A model generated the notes under the pieces. The model was not told the origin of the DNA, did no database searches, and worked only from the letters and a program-made list of their open reading frames with translations. A stretch of 64,000 nucleotides of DNA from a virus, in IMG/VR virus record IMGVR_UViG_3300025096_002712, positions 42,291-106,290 of that record, one strand, 5' to 3'. This document shows, piece by piece, positions 1 to 8,945 of the stretch. The position numbers and the translations under genes are program-made. Each line of letters starts with the position of its first letter. The first letter of the stretch is position 1.

Positions 1-2
1 TT

Positions 3-3000
3 ATTTTTGATGGTTCTGGAACTGCATATAGTGATGAGATAGTTCACCTTGGAGATGCAAGAAATCAAATAGCAAGTTGGTCATTAAGTACATCTCAAAT
101 TTCAAGTAATAATCTTATATTAGATTCGAGTGGAATCATACAAACATCAGATTTTGCAAGTGGTGTTAAGGGTTGGAGAATAACATCGGCAAATAATGGT
201 GAGGCAGAATTTGAAAAGGTTACTATTAGAGGAACATTGGCTACTACTGTATTTGAAAAAGAATCTGTAAGTGCCGTAGGTGGTCAATTATATGTAGCCA
301 ATTCAACTATTATATCACAATCAACACAACTAGCAGCATCAGATACGACAATGAGTGTTGCAAATGTAGGTGGGTTTACTGGTAGTTACAATAATAATAA
401 TGGGGAAGTTATATCTATTAAGAAAGTTACCGACACAGGATTTACAACAGAGTATGTTTTAATTCAAAGTGCATCAAGAGATAATCCTTCAAGTGATAAA
501 GATTTAAGAGGTAAGTTATATGTAGTTCGTGGATATAGTGGTTCAACACCAGCAGATAGTAGTTCTCTTGGAGATGCTGCACAATCAGCTCAGACTTATG
601 AAAATGGTCAAGTAATTGTTTCAACAGGTCGCGTCAATACTGGATATATTAGATTAAATGCTAATCCAAATGATACTACAACACCTTATATTGATATTGT
701 TGAAAGAACTGGTTCTGCAATTTATGATGTAAGTTTAAAGGCAAGACTTGGGGATTTAAGTGGTTTAAGTAGTGGATTATTATATGGAAATACTTCTCCT
801 GGATTTGGATTATTTACAGAAAATGTATTCTTACAAGGTGCCATAACAGCCACAACTGGTTCATTTACAGGAATTGTACATATCAGAACTGATGCAAGTA
901 ATCAGATAAAAATGGGTACTAATGTTAATGGTAACGCCGATGGATTTTCCTTAAATAATAATAACTTTTGGTATACGACTGGTGATTTTAGAGTAGGTGG
1001 TGCTAGTAGTAATTATTTTTACATATCTGGTTCTACAATAGATATAAAAACAGATACATTAGTTGCAAGTGGAAGTTCAATACAATTAAAAACACCAAAC
1101 TTTTATTTTGGTGATAGTTCCAATTATATAAGTGGAAGTGGTGGAAAAGTAGCAATAGTAAATACAGGTACAACAACCATAAGTGGAAGTGCAGTAAATA
1201 TCCAAACACCTAAGTTTTATTTTGGAAACTCTCAAAATTTCATAAGTGGTTCAAATGATAATATTAAAATACAAAGTTATGGTACTACAACATTAAGTGG
1301 AAGTGAAGTAACAATAGAAACTCCATCATTTTTCTTTGGTAAGAAAAGTACACAATTTGTAAGCGGCTCAAATGGTTATGTAGAAATAAGCTCGTCTAAA
1401 TTTCATATACAGGCAGATGGTGATGTCATAGCAAATAATATAACAGCGTCTAATATATCAATGTCAGGTGTTGTAAATGCCAGCGAAGGTGGTATTGGTG
1501 GTTGGGTTATAGGATCTAATAAGATTTATACAGGAACGAATGAAACTGTAAGTGGATATACATCAGCCAATGGAAGATTAATATTATCTTCAAGTGGTGC
1601 AATTCATGCAAAAGGATTTTATGTTACAAAAGGTGGAAATGCATCTTTTAGTGGTTCTATATCTTCAAGTGAAGGTAATATAGCTGGTTGGACAATAGAT
1701 GCAGATGAAATAAAATCACCTGGTAGTACGGTAGTATTAGACTCAGATTCGAGTAATGGACAAATAAAATTAGGTTCAGCAACAGCTCTTAATACTGGTG
1801 ATGGTATTTACATGGATGGTGGTGGTAACTTTAGAGCCGGCGACGCAAATGGTAAGAGAATTCAATGGGATGGTACTAATATAACAGTAAGTGCTTCTGA
1901 TTTCTTTTTCGGAGATAATTCAAATTATATAAGTGGAAGTGGTGGAAACTTAGCCATACAAAATACAGGTACAACAACTATAAGTGGAAGTGCAGTAAAT
2001 ATCCAAACACCTAAGTTTTTCATGGGTGGAAGTAGTCAATATGTTAGTGGATCCAATGGAAACATCGAAATCAGTTCTTCTAATTTCCATCTTTCATCAA
2101 GTGGTGATGTTACAATGGCGGGAACTATTACTGCAACCGAGGGAGCAATAGGTGGTTCTACTATAACATCCGACGCATTAGCTTATTCACCATATTGGAG
2201 AATATCATCTTCTGCAGATACATCAGATCCTGTATCATTTATATCATCAAGTGCATTTAAAGTATCGGCTGGTGGTAATATAACTGGTTCGAGTGTTTTA
2301 TTCGATGGTGGAAAAGTCGGTGGTTGGACAATTACAGAAAATCAATTAGAGGCCAATAATATTAAAATAAATGCAGCAAGTGGTTACATTGAAGCAGGAG
2401 AGTTGAGTAATGTTAATGATATTGATGACACATCAGTAGGATTTTTCGCAAATAAAGATGGTGAAGTACTAATTAAAGCTGGAACTTCCGCAAATAAAAA
2501 TTATATGCAGTTCAAAAATGGTACTTTAGATATCAATAGTGATAAAGTACATATCAGCGGAAGTCAGATAACATTGAAAACTCCTGATTTTTATTTTGGT
2601 GATAGTTCCAATTATATAAGTGGTAGTGGTGGAAACTTAGCCATAGTAAATACTGGAACCACAACCATAAGTGGAAGTGCAGTAACAATTGAAACACCAA
2701 GATTCTTTTTGGGTCAGAAAAGTACACAATATATAAGTGGTTCACTCGGAAATGTAGAGATTAGTTCTTCAAAATTTCATTTACAAGCAGATGGTGATGT
2801 CATAGCAAATAATATAACGGCATCTAATATATCAATGTCAGGTGTTGTAAATTCAAGTGCTGGTACAATTGGTGGATGGAAAATATTACCTGGGGTATTA
2901 AAATCACCTGGTGAGAATGTTATATTGTCCGCATCAAATGGTGGTTATATATCACTTGGTGCAACACCACCCATAACAGCATCAAGTGGTGTCGGTATAT

Positions 3001-4178
3001 TCCTATCTGGTTCAGGTGATTTATTAGTTGGCGATAGTGGTGGTAATAAGATTCAATATGATGCATCTGTAGGTTCTATTAATATGAAGTCTCGTACTTT
3101 TAATTTAGATGCAACAACAATAGTTGTGGATTCTGCTACAAATAATGGTAAAATGGCACTTGGTGGTACACCACCAACTTCTGTTGCATCAACAGTTACT
3201 GGAAGTTATCTTGATGGGTTTGGAAATGTTTTATTTAGACAGAGTGCAGATGATTATTTAAAATTTACCAATAGAAAGTTGGATATGCATGCTAAAAGCT
3301 TTTTCTTGGGTGGAGCATCACAATATGTAAGTGGAAGTGGTGGAAACTTAAAAATATATAGTACTGGAGATACAACACTTAGTGGAAGTTCTGTTACGGT
3401 AGAAACACCTAAGTTTTTCTTAGGTAAACAAGGTTCTCAATATGTAAGTGGAAGTAACAATCTTCTTGAGATAAGCTCATCTAAGTTTCATTTGAAAAAT
3501 GATGGTAGTGTTACAATGACTGGTAATGTTACTGCTACTACTGGAGAAATTGGTGGTTATGTAATAAGTAGTACAGCTATGTCTGCTTCATCAGGTGGTG
3601 TTATTATTACAACAAATGCAAATGCTGACATTTATCAAGGTGGTGGAGCCTATCTCGACAATGTACCATATATGTATGCAGAAAATGCTATATTTGGTGA
3701 TTGGGATAACTACTTTAGAGTTTTTGATGGTAGAATGTACGCAGGTAAAGGAATACAAACTCAGGGAATTTGGTTAGATGCAAATGATACGACCTTAAAA
3801 TTAGGTGCTGATAATCCAAAACTCATGACATACACATCTAAAACTGGAATATTCTTATCGGGATCTGGACATTTTAGAGTTGGTTCACCTACTGGTTCAA
3901 GGGTATCATTTGACACTACAAACCTTATAATAAGTACCAGTAATTTTGATGTTATAGGTGGTGCAGTAACCGCAAGCGCTGGTTCAATTGCAGACTGGAC
4001 AATTACGACATCAAGTTTGGAATCAAACACGGATGACCTTAGAGGACTTAAACTGAAACCAGGGGATAGAGTAGTTGGATACGGGCCCACGGCACATACA
4101 AAACAGACTATATCTGGTTCGTTTAGTTTTGGAGTTTTACCAACACCTCCAGGTGAAGGTGGCGGAATAGCTTGGTAA
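3..4178 (+). CDS. Giant repetitive tail fibre / tail tip protein (5' partial)
   Basis: The frame is open from base 3, so the gene begins upstream of the window; the TTG at 237 is an internal codon, not the start. At least 1391 residues are visible. The protein is built from recurring blocks: a 38-residue unit around 'YFGDSSNYISGSGG' and 'TTTISGS', segments ending in 'SSSKFH' followed by 'DGDV', and 'GGW-I' segments (for example 'IGGWVIGSNKI', 'VGGWTITENQL', 'IADWTITTSSL'). It is rich in Ser, Gly, Thr and Asn and poor in Cys. This beta-repeat, low-complexity composition is typical of long phage fibre or host-specificity proteins. No enzymatic motif and no S74 chaperone end is seen; the C-terminus is Gly-rich ('PPGEGGGIAW'). 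The fibre genes just downstream support the role. Whether it is a side fibre, tip or baseplate wedge protein is not decidable. Confidence 0.75.
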   Translation: MFDGSGTAYSDEIVHLGDARNQIASWSLSTSQISSNNLILDSSGIIQTSDFASGVKGWRITSANNGEAEFEKVTIRGTLATTVFEKESVSAVGGQLYVANSTIISQSTQLAASDTTMSVANVGGFTGSYNNNNGEVISIKKVTDTGFTTEYVLIQSASRDNPSSDKDLRGKLYVVRGYSGSTPADSSSLGDAAQSAQTYENGQVIVSTGRVNTGYIRLNANPNDTTTPYIDIVERTGSAIYDVSLKARLGDLSGLSSGLLYGNTSPGFGLFTENVFLQGAITATTGSFTGIVHIRTDASNQIKMGTNVNGNADGFSLNNNNFWYTTGDFRVGGASSNYFYISGSTIDIKTDTLVASGSSIQLKTPNFYFGDSSNYISGSGGKVAIVNTGTTTISGSAVNIQTPKFYFGNSQNFISGSNDNIKIQSYGTTTLSGSEVTIETPSFFFGKKSTQFVSGSNGYVEISSSKFHIQADGDVIANNITASNISMSGVVNASEGGIGGWVIGSNKIYTGTNETVSGYTSANGRLILSSSGAIHAKGFYVTKGGNASFSGSISSSEGNIAGWTIDADEIKSPGSTVVLDSDSSNGQIKLGSATALNTGDGIYMDGGGNFRAGDANGKRIQWDGTNITVSASDFFFGDNSNYISGSGGNLAIQNTGTTTISGSAVNIQTPKFFMGGSSQYVSGSNGNIEISSSNFHLSSSGDVTMAGTITATEGAIGGSTITSDALAYSPYWRISSSADTSDPVSFISSSAFKVSAGGNITGSSVLFDGGKVGGWTITENQLEANNIKINAASGYIEAGELSNVNDIDDTSVGFFANKDGEVLIKAGTSANKNYMQFKNGTLDINSDKVHISGSQITLKTPDFYFGDSSNYISGSGGNLAIVNTGTTTISGSAVTIETPRFFLGQKSTQYISGSLGNVEISSSKFHLQADGDVIANNITASNISMSGVVNSSAGTIGGWKILPGVLKSPGENVILSASNGGYISLGATPPITASSGVGIFLSGSGDLLVGDSGGNKIQYDASVGSINMKSRTFNLDATTIVVDSATNNGKMALGGTPPTSVASTVTGSYLDGFGNVLFRQSADDYLKFTNRKLDMHAKSFFLGGASQYVSGSGGNLKIYSTGDTTLSGSSVTVETPKFFLGKQGSQYVSGSNNLLEISSSKFHLKNDGSVTMTGNVTATTGEIGGYVISSTAMSASSGGVIITTNANADIYQGGGAYLDNVPYMYAENAIFGDWDNYFRVFDGRMYAGKGIQTQGIWLDANDTTLKLGADNPKLMTYTSKTGIFLSGSGHFRVGSPTGSRVSFDTTNLIISTSNFDVIGGAVTASAGSIADWTITTSSLESNTDDLRGLKLKPGDRVVGYGPTAHTKQTISGSFSFGVLPTPPGEGGGIAW
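1413..1478 (+). repeat. 66-bp near-identical repeat, copy 1
   Basis: This stretch, encoding 'ADGDVIANNITASNISMSG' plus a few residues, recurs at 2787-2852 with only a few silent differences. It belongs to a larger duplicated block of the fibre gene. Confidence 0.8.
2787..2852 (+). repeat. 66-bp near-identical repeat, copy 2
   Basis: Second copy of the repeat at 1413-1478. The spacing between copies is about 1374 bases in the same reading frame, so exchange between them would delete or duplicate 458 codons without a frameshift. Confidence 0.8.
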
Positions 4179-4209
4179 CATAATGAAAAAATTATTAATA
4201 TATATAATA

Positions 4210-4215
4210 AAGGAG
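4210..4215 (+). promoter_or_regulatory. Strong ribosome binding site for the second fibre gene
   Basis: AAGGAG lies 7 bases before the ATG at 4223. The 44-base gap before it (4179-4222) also holds an all-AT inverted repeat (TTATTA/TAATAA, about 4193-4211). It is too weak to call a terminator. Confidence 0.6.
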
Positions 4216-4222
4216 TTTTAAA

Positions 4223-5608
4223 ATGGCACAAATTTTACCATTTAAATTAAATATTGAAACCGTAAAAGGCCATACAATATCATATGCAACATCATCATTT
4301 GCAAAAACAGATGAGGCCGGCCTTAGTGGATCTGTTATTTTAAGTAGAATAGATTCTATGCCTTCTATATCTTATAGTTCAAACGAAGTAATAGGAGGTG
4401 CAGCCTCACCGGCACACACTTTTTCACATGCAAATAATATTTGGATTTCTGCTTCAATGAATAGTACACATCACGGGTCAGGTTCAATTACATTTCATCA
4501 TACAGATTCATCGGATGTGAATGATAGATTAAAAAGATATAGATTTTTTGGTGATAAAGTATGTGCTGTTCTTGGATTACCTTCACGTCATTGGATATAT
4601 CCAGTCAATTTTCAATTGTCCGATGCAACTGGTGTAGCAAATTATTTTGCTGGGGATGTATCTGCAGACTCTTTGAATGTTGCAAATAGTTTTAATATGT
4701 CACCGCTAGCCTCATCTACATCACATGTCAGACTTAATGCTACATCAGGAAGTAATGATGTGTTTTTCTTAGTTTCAAGTGGATCAGGTGCCTTTCAAAA
4801 AAATATGATACAGATTGGGTATAATACAGATGATGATAAGTTTGTTATACGAGGTGGAACTGGAGAAAGTAGTCAAGGGGCTTATATTGATGATTTCATA
4901 AGTGTAACATCTAATTATGTCGATTCGTGGTATTTCAGACAAAAAGCAGTTACTGATTCTTATATAAAGCTTTATAGTGATAGTTTCACCTATAAATCAG
5001 AAGGTGAGGATTGTGTATATTTTGAGAAAATATCATCTAGCCCTCCAAGACGGAGATATAGGTTTGGTAATCCAGGCGTCAATGGTGTTCCTTCTGAAGT
5101 AGGCATTGAATCAGATTTCATTTTTTCTGCATCAGGATCTGCTAATGGTATGAATTATACAATTTGTGCTAAAGGTGAAAAAGATGAGGGTTTTGTTGGA
5201 ATACGAGAACAGAGTCCGTCTTATCCACTTGAAGTTTCCGAGCACGTTTCAAATATATCTATATACGCAGAATATGATGTAGCAGCTTATTCGGATATTA
5301 GAGTTAAAACGGATATAGAAACTATTACTGAACCATTAGATAAAGTATTAAAATTAAGAGGTGTTACTTTTAGAAGAACTGATGATAGTGCAAGTGATAG
5401 AGTAATGATGGGATTAATTGCACAAGAAACCGAACCTATTGTACCTGAAGTTGTTGTTACAAATGAAAATCCTGAAAGTGGTAAACGATATGGACATAAA
5501 TCAATTTCATATGGAAACCTTGTAGGATTATTAATAGAGGCAGTAAAAGAACAACAAGAACAAATAGAAGAATTAAAACAACAAGTAAAGGAGATAAAAG
5601 ATGGTTAA
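4223..5608 (+). CDS. Tail fibre protein with C-terminal S74 chaperone
   Basis: A 461-residue protein. The last 110 residues form an intramolecular chaperone of the peptidase S74 / endosialidase type: 'YSDIRVKTDIETI' opens the domain, 'LRGVTFRR' and 'GLIAQE' follow, and it closes with a Glu/Gln/Lys-rich coiled coil. In this family the chaperone trimerises the fibre and then cuts itself off at a conserved Ser, here the Ser of 'YSDIR'. The upstream part is Ser/Gly-rich and probably beta-structured, with no recognised catalytic motif, and would form the shaft or receptor-binding tip. AAGGAG precedes the ATG. The gene overlaps the next one by 8 bases. It is shorter than many S74 fibres, but the domain itself looks complete. 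Confidence 0.88.
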   Translation: MAQILPFKLNIETVKGHTISYATSSFAKTDEAGLSGSVILSRIDSMPSISYSSNEVIGGAASPAHTFSHANNIWISASMNSTHHGSGSITFHHTDSSDVNDRLKRYRFFGDKVCAVLGLPSRHWIYPVNFQLSDATGVANYFAGDVSADSLNVANSFNMSPLASSTSHVRLNATSGSNDVFFLVSSGSGAFQKNMIQIGYNTDDDKFVIRGGTGESSQGAYIDDFISVTSNYVDSWYFRQKAVTDSYIKLYSDSFTYKSEGEDCVYFEKISSSPPRRRYRFGNPGVNGVPSEVGIESDFIFSASGSANGMNYTICAKGEKDEGFVGIREQSPSYPLEVSEHVSNISIYAEYDVAAYSDIRVKTDIETITEPLDKVLKLRGVTFRRTDDSASDRVMMGLIAQETEPIVPEVVVTNENPESGKRYGHKSISYGNLVGLLIEAVKEQQEQIEELKQQVKEIKDG

Positions 5609-5891
5609 ATGGGGTGGTAAAGAAAATACAATAATACCAAAATGTGTATGTCCAACAAGTGGAGTAATATATTTGTCTGAAATAAGACAAGAACTTGAAT
5701 CAACGAGTAATTCAAATGATTATGGTAATGGGCCATGGACTACTAATACGACAACATTAAAAAATTGTAATCTCTTCGTGTATGATAGTAGAAATACTAA
5801 TTCAGATGATTATCCAAATAGTTCAGAACCACATAAGATGACAGAGTGGTATAGTTATCATCATAACGCAACAAGTGGTATGGGGATGTAA
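5601..5891 (+). CDS. Small tail-associated protein
   Basis: A 96-residue protein starting inside the end of the fibre gene (8-base overlap), so probably translationally coupled. It has the layout 'TSGVIYLSEIRQEL', a middle listing strands, then 'HKMTEWYSYHHN' near the end. A similar 'structural repeat then D/E-[FW]-Y' end is seen in the two Hint-bearing proteins nearby ('IRFDEFYN', 'KVSDFYIG'). I infer a shared short tail-protein module. No enzyme motif is present. The role as a minor tail or fibre-tip component rests on neighbourhood and this pattern only. Confidence 0.65.
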   Translation: MVKWGGKENTIIPKCVCPTSGVIYLSEIRQELESTSNSNDYGNGPWTTNTTTLKNCNLFVYDSRNTNSDDYPNSSEPHKMTEWYSYHHNATSGMGM

Positions 5892-6304
5892 TGAATAAAT
5901 TATTTCATAATAATAAAATTGAAGTTAGGGATTCATCTATACATGGACGAGGAGTTTTTGCAAAAGAAGATATTAAAAGTGGTGAAATCTTAGAAGAATG
6001 TCATTATATTGTGGTAGATGATGGTAATTCACACGATATGCCACTTTATAAATGGCGTCGTTTAACAGATAGTAATATACAAATTGATGAACGGAAATTT
6101 CAATGGCCTAAAGGTGAAGATTTTGAAAAATATACAATACCATTTGGATTTGGTACTATATACAATAGTGTATTAAACGAAGAAGAAAGAAGTGTTAATT
6201 GGGAAAATGATTTAGATAGAGATATTTATAGATTTTTTACAGTTAAAGATGTAAAAAAAGATGAAGAACTTTTATTATATTATCATAATGGCAAATTTAA
6301 ATAA
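5891..6304 (+). CDS. SET-domain protein (putative lysine methyltransferase)
   Basis: A 137-residue protein made almost wholly of a SET domain. The N-terminal 'SSIHGRGVFAKEDIKSGE' matches the SAM-binding start of SET domains. The family's 'N-H' region appears only as a weakened 'YNSVLNEEERSVNWEN'. The C-terminal 'FFTVKDVKKDEELLLYY' matches the closing 'A-RDI-GEEL-YDY' motif. Family members transfer a methyl group from SAM to protein lysines. Position among tail genes suggests that it methylates a structural protein or comes along as a host-directed enzyme; the sequence does not say which. The start ATG shares its A with the upstream TAA. The family's pseudo-knot asparagine/histidine pair is not fully conserved, so activity is uncertain. 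Confidence 0.8.
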   Translation: MNKLFHNNKIEVRDSSIHGRGVFAKEDIKSGEILEECHYIVVDDGNSHDMPLYKWRRLTDSNIQIDERKFQWPKGEDFEKYTIPFGFGTIYNSVLNEEERSVNWENDLDRDIYRFFTVKDVKKDEELLLYYHNGKFK

Positions 6305-6319
6305 AAAGGGTAAATAGAA

Positions 6320-6763
6320 ATGGCTTTTACAGATAGAGGAGCATATTTAGATACATCGGAAAGGGTTCACATAGGTGGAACTGGTGATCCTTCTGTATCG
6401 TTGAAAGTAACAGGTGAAGTATATGTTACAAACAATATTACTGCCTATTATTCATCAGACATAAGTTTGAAAGATAATATCAGACCGATAGAAAGTGCCA
6501 TTTTTAAGGTCAAACAAATCAGAGGTGTTACCTTTGATTGGAATAAAAAATCAGGAAAAATTGAACAAGAAAAAGGTCATGATGTAGGTTTAATTGCACA
6601 AGAAGTTGAAAAGGTTTTACCAGAAGTTATTCAGATTCGTGAAGATGGAATCAAGGCAATTGCATATGAAAAGGTTGTACCACTATTAGTAGAAGCCATT
6701 AAAGAACAACAAACTCTTATTGAGGATTTATCAAATAGAATAAAGACATTAGAGGAAAGATAA
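6320..6763 (+). CDS. Short S74 chaperone fibre protein
   Basis: A 147-residue protein. About 45 residues of fibre-like sequence ('TSERVHIGGTGDPSVSLKVTG') lead into an S74 chaperone domain. That domain starts at 'YYSSDISLKDNI', continues with 'IRGVTFDWNKKSG' and 'DVGLIAQEVEKVLPEVI', and ends in a coiled coil ('IKEQQTLIEDLSNRIKTLEE'). It looks like a minimal fibre-tip or chaperone module following the larger S74 fibre at 4223. The self-cleavage Ser would be the second Ser of 'YSSDIS'. AAAGGG lies a few bases before the ATG, and the last base of the stop is the first base of the next gene. Confidence 0.85.
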   Translation: MAFTDRGAYLDTSERVHIGGTGDPSVSLKVTGEVYVTNNITAYYSSDISLKDNIRPIESAIFKVKQIRGVTFDWNKKSGKIEQEKGHDVGLIAQEVEKVLPEVIQIREDGIKAIAYEKVVPLLVEAIKEQQTLIEDLSNRIKTLEER

Positions 6764-7845
6764 TGGCACTACAAAGTGGATTTAAAATATTAGGTCTAAA
6801 TATTATAGATAGTGGTGGTGGTTATGGAACATCAAAAACTGGTAGTTTGAGAGCTAGAGATCCAGGTCAAGGAAATGGATTTTTAGGAAATTATTATTCT
6901 ACGGGTGGTAAAATAGTTTCTGCTTCAATATCAAATAAAGGTAAAAGTTATTCAAGTGGCTCTTGGGTACAACCGAACACGGCGATTAAAGGTGCAGTTA
7001 CTTCTATTTCAATTGGAACATATGCAGATCCAGCTACAGGATCTGGTTCAATAATATTACCAAACATTGGTATGGATATATCTATGAGTATATCTGATAT
7101 CAATAGAGAAAAGGGAATAGCAGCCACTACTGCAAATTCAGACATTCACGATTTATATGAAGATTTTTCATCAATAGCAGGTTCAGTTCATAGTGGTTTA
7201 GAGGGAAAACCAAATTTCGATTGGTGGCAAGGAGGTCCAGTTTCACAGTCAGCATCCCATCCTATAAGATTTGATGAATTTTATAATGCAAATTATTCAA
7301 TGTATGGTGGTGCAGGTTGTCTTGCAATAGGAACACCGATAACAATGGCAGATGGTTCTACTAAAAATGTAGAGGATGTAAATGTAGGGGATATGGTAAG
7401 GGCAGCAACAGTAAAAGGTATGCCATTAGATTTTGATGATGAAGATACTTGGTCTATTTGGACTGGTGTACCACACGGAAATCCACCTGGTTCAGTATGG
7501 GCTACCGCATATTATGATATACAAGAGATAAATCGAGTTACACCAGCAAGTGCGTCAGTTCAAGAGATTTATTTTGATTTTTATGATAATTATTATCTGA
7601 TAAATGGTTCTTTAAAGGCAACATATGAACATCCATTTTTTGTATTAAGAGATGGTAGTTATCATTTTAAAACAACAGCCAGTTTGTTACCTGGTGATAA
7701 GTTATTCAAAGATAATAACGAGTTTGAAGAAATAACATCACTTGAATTTGTACAAGAATCAATAGAAACAGTTAATCTTAATGTAGAAAATTTAGATGTT
7801 TATTTCGGTGGTGGTTATTTAATGCACAATGTTCATTCTAAATAG
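6763..7845 (+). CDS. Structural protein ending in a Hint (intein-like) domain
   Basis: A 360-residue protein. Residues 1-180 are Gly/Ser-rich and tail-like, ending with 'HPIRFDEFYN'. Residues 186-357 form a Hint domain. It starts at Cys186 ('CLAIGTPITMADGSTKNVED'), has the block-B 'ATYEHP' with His290, and ends with 'YFGGGYLMHN' (His355-Asn356). The residue after the Asn is Val, not Cys, Ser or Thr, so ordinary protein splicing is not expected. This resembles bacterial-intein-like domains, which cut or transfer at their N-terminal Cys. An N-terminal cut would release the tail part or couple it to a nucleophile. Only four residues follow the Asn. A second such protein lies at 8946. Confidence 0.82.
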   Translation: MALQSGFKILGLNIIDSGGGYGTSKTGSLRARDPGQGNGFLGNYYSTGGKIVSASISNKGKSYSSGSWVQPNTAIKGAVTSISIGTYADPATGSGSIILPNIGMDISMSISDINREKGIAATTANSDIHDLYEDFSSIAGSVHSGLEGKPNFDWWQGGPVSQSASHPIRFDEFYNANYSMYGGAGCLAIGTPITMADGSTKNVEDVNVGDMVRAATVKGMPLDFDDEDTWSIWTGVPHGNPPGSVWATAYYDIQEINRVTPASASVQEIYFDFYDNYYLINGSLKATYEHPFFVLRDGSYHFKTTASLLPGDKLFKDNNEFEEITSLEFVQESIETVNLNVENLDVYFGGGYLMHNVHSK

Positions 7846-7853
7846 GAGTTATA

Positions 7854-8864
7854 ATGAGTTATGATGTTTATTACTCTACTGGAGGTGGTTCAGTAGTTTA
7901 TGGTGGAGCAGATATTTGGGTTAATAATTGGTTACGAGAAGTAGCCCCTAAATTAAATCATCCATCTAAATTACTAATTCATCGCCGTAGACCTGAAAAA
8001 GTAAAGGTAGAATTTGATTCACCAATAGAAGTTGTATGGCAAGGTGATCACCCAAAAGATTTCGAAGAAATAGCCTCGAAGGCTCGTAAGATTCATGTAT
8101 TACACGGATATTATACACCACATAGGATAATAGAAAGTAATAAAGATAAATTAGAATCAGTATGTATTCATGTATCAGTAGATTTATCGTTAAAGGCAGG
8201 ATTTCAATTAGGATTACCGAAGTTAATGCATTATGCAGCAAACGCATCTTGGGAAAAGAGAGTTTCAAAATGGGCAAAGAAGGTAGTGTGGATTGGGTTA
8301 GATAAGATTCCATTACATGATGAAGTAGGTATAATTGATTTACCAAATTATTACGAGTTTACACAAAATAAAAAAGTATGTATGAGTAATAAAGTTGGAT
8401 TTGCAGCAAGATGTGAAACTCGTAAATCACCACATTTCTTAGATGGTATTGATAGTTATTCTTTTACCGATCCAGAAGATTGGAGATGGTGGAAATTAAA
8501 TCTTGGGTTAGAGTTTAAAAATACTCGGTTATATCAATTTAAAAATAAAAATATTCATTGGTTTTTTAATAGAGAGGATTGGGGAATATCACATAGCTGT
8601 CATCTACATGAACCATTCGGTTATTCTATATTTCAAGCATTAGATTATGGAAAGTTACCTATATTACAAAAAGATTGGCTGTCAAACTATGATTATCCAT
8701 TCAGAGCTTTCAATAAGAAAGAGTTTGATGAACAATTACATAATATATCAGAGTTATCAGAGAAAGAAAGACAAGATTATTTGGATGGACTGAGAGATTA
8801 TTGTAGGAAGTATGATAATAAGGATGAATGGGTAGAGAAATATTTGGAAATATACAACGCATGA
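7854..8864 (+). CDS. GT-B fold glycosyltransferase (GT4-like)
   Basis: A 336-residue protein with a Gly-rich N-terminal loop ('YSTGGGSVVYGGADIWVNNWLREV'-type start, characteristic of GT4 acceptor domains). The C-terminal donor-site motif is 'HEPFGYSIFQALDYGKLPI', the E-x7-E-like signature of GT-B retaining enzymes. It would transfer a sugar from a nucleotide donor, probably in the cytoplasm. It is the last gene before the only clear terminator in the window and sits with tail genes, so fibre glycosylation is a reasonable guess. AGGAG precedes the ATG. The acceptor and the sugar are unknown. Confidence 0.78.
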   Translation: MSYDVYYSTGGGSVVYGGADIWVNNWLREVAPKLNHPSKLLIHRRRPEKVKVEFDSPIEVVWQGDHPKDFEEIASKARKIHVLHGYYTPHRIIESNKDKLESVCIHVSVDLSLKAGFQLGLPKLMHYAANASWEKRVSKWAKKVVWIGLDKIPLHDEVGIIDLPNYYEFTQNKKVCMSNKVGFAARCETRKSPHFLDGIDSYSFTDPEDWRWWKLNLGLEFKNTRLYQFKNKNIHWFFNREDWGISHSCHLHEPFGYSIFQALDYGKLPILQKDWLSNYDYPFRAFNKKEFDEQLHNISELSEKERQDYLDGLRDYCRKYDNKDEWVEKYLEIYNA

Positions 8865-8890
8865 TATTTATTAATAACACACAACACGGC

Positions 8891-8934
8891 ACGCGTATTA
8901 GACGAGAATCGTCTTTTTCATGCGTATTTTTTTT
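8891..8934 (+). terminator. Rho-independent terminator
   Basis: An inner hairpin AGACGA/TCGTCT with a GAA loop (8900-8914) sits inside a weaker outer stem ACGCGT/ATGCGT (8891-8896 with 8920-8925, one G-T pair). It is followed by A and eight T residues (8926-8934). It lies between the glycosyltransferase stop at 8864 and the next gene, and closes the first tail block. Confidence 0.8.
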
Positions 8935-8945
8935 GGAGAACTTTT

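Larger units (their letters stand above)
1101..3416 (+). repeat. 38-residue repeat units inside the fibre gene
   Basis: Four well-conserved copies, each about 117 bases, start at 1101, 1902, 2589 and 3300. They run from a 'FYFG' or 'FFLG' start to a 'TPKF'-like end. A degenerate copy abuts the first (1215-1331). The copies at 1101 and 2589 are almost identical over the first half, which points to recent internal duplication or recombination rather than ancient drift. Confidence 0.8.

Noticed and set aside
237-239. TTG as the start of the giant fibre gene
   Set aside because: The same frame is open to base 3 with the same repeat style ('IASWSLSTSQISSNNLIL'), so the true start is upstream of the window.
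1101-3416. CRISPR-like array from regularly recurring repeats
   Set aside because: The repeats are coding, in frame, variable, and have no unique spacers of constant size.
4187-4211. Terminator after the giant fibre gene
   Set aside because: The AT-only stem is weak and is not followed by a T-run; the next gene begins at once with a strong ribosome binding site.
3761-4231. A 156-codon minus-strand frame
   Set aside because: It lies wholly opposite the fibre gene, has no ribosome binding site and has a composition expected from the complement of a Gly/Thr/Ser-rich coding region.
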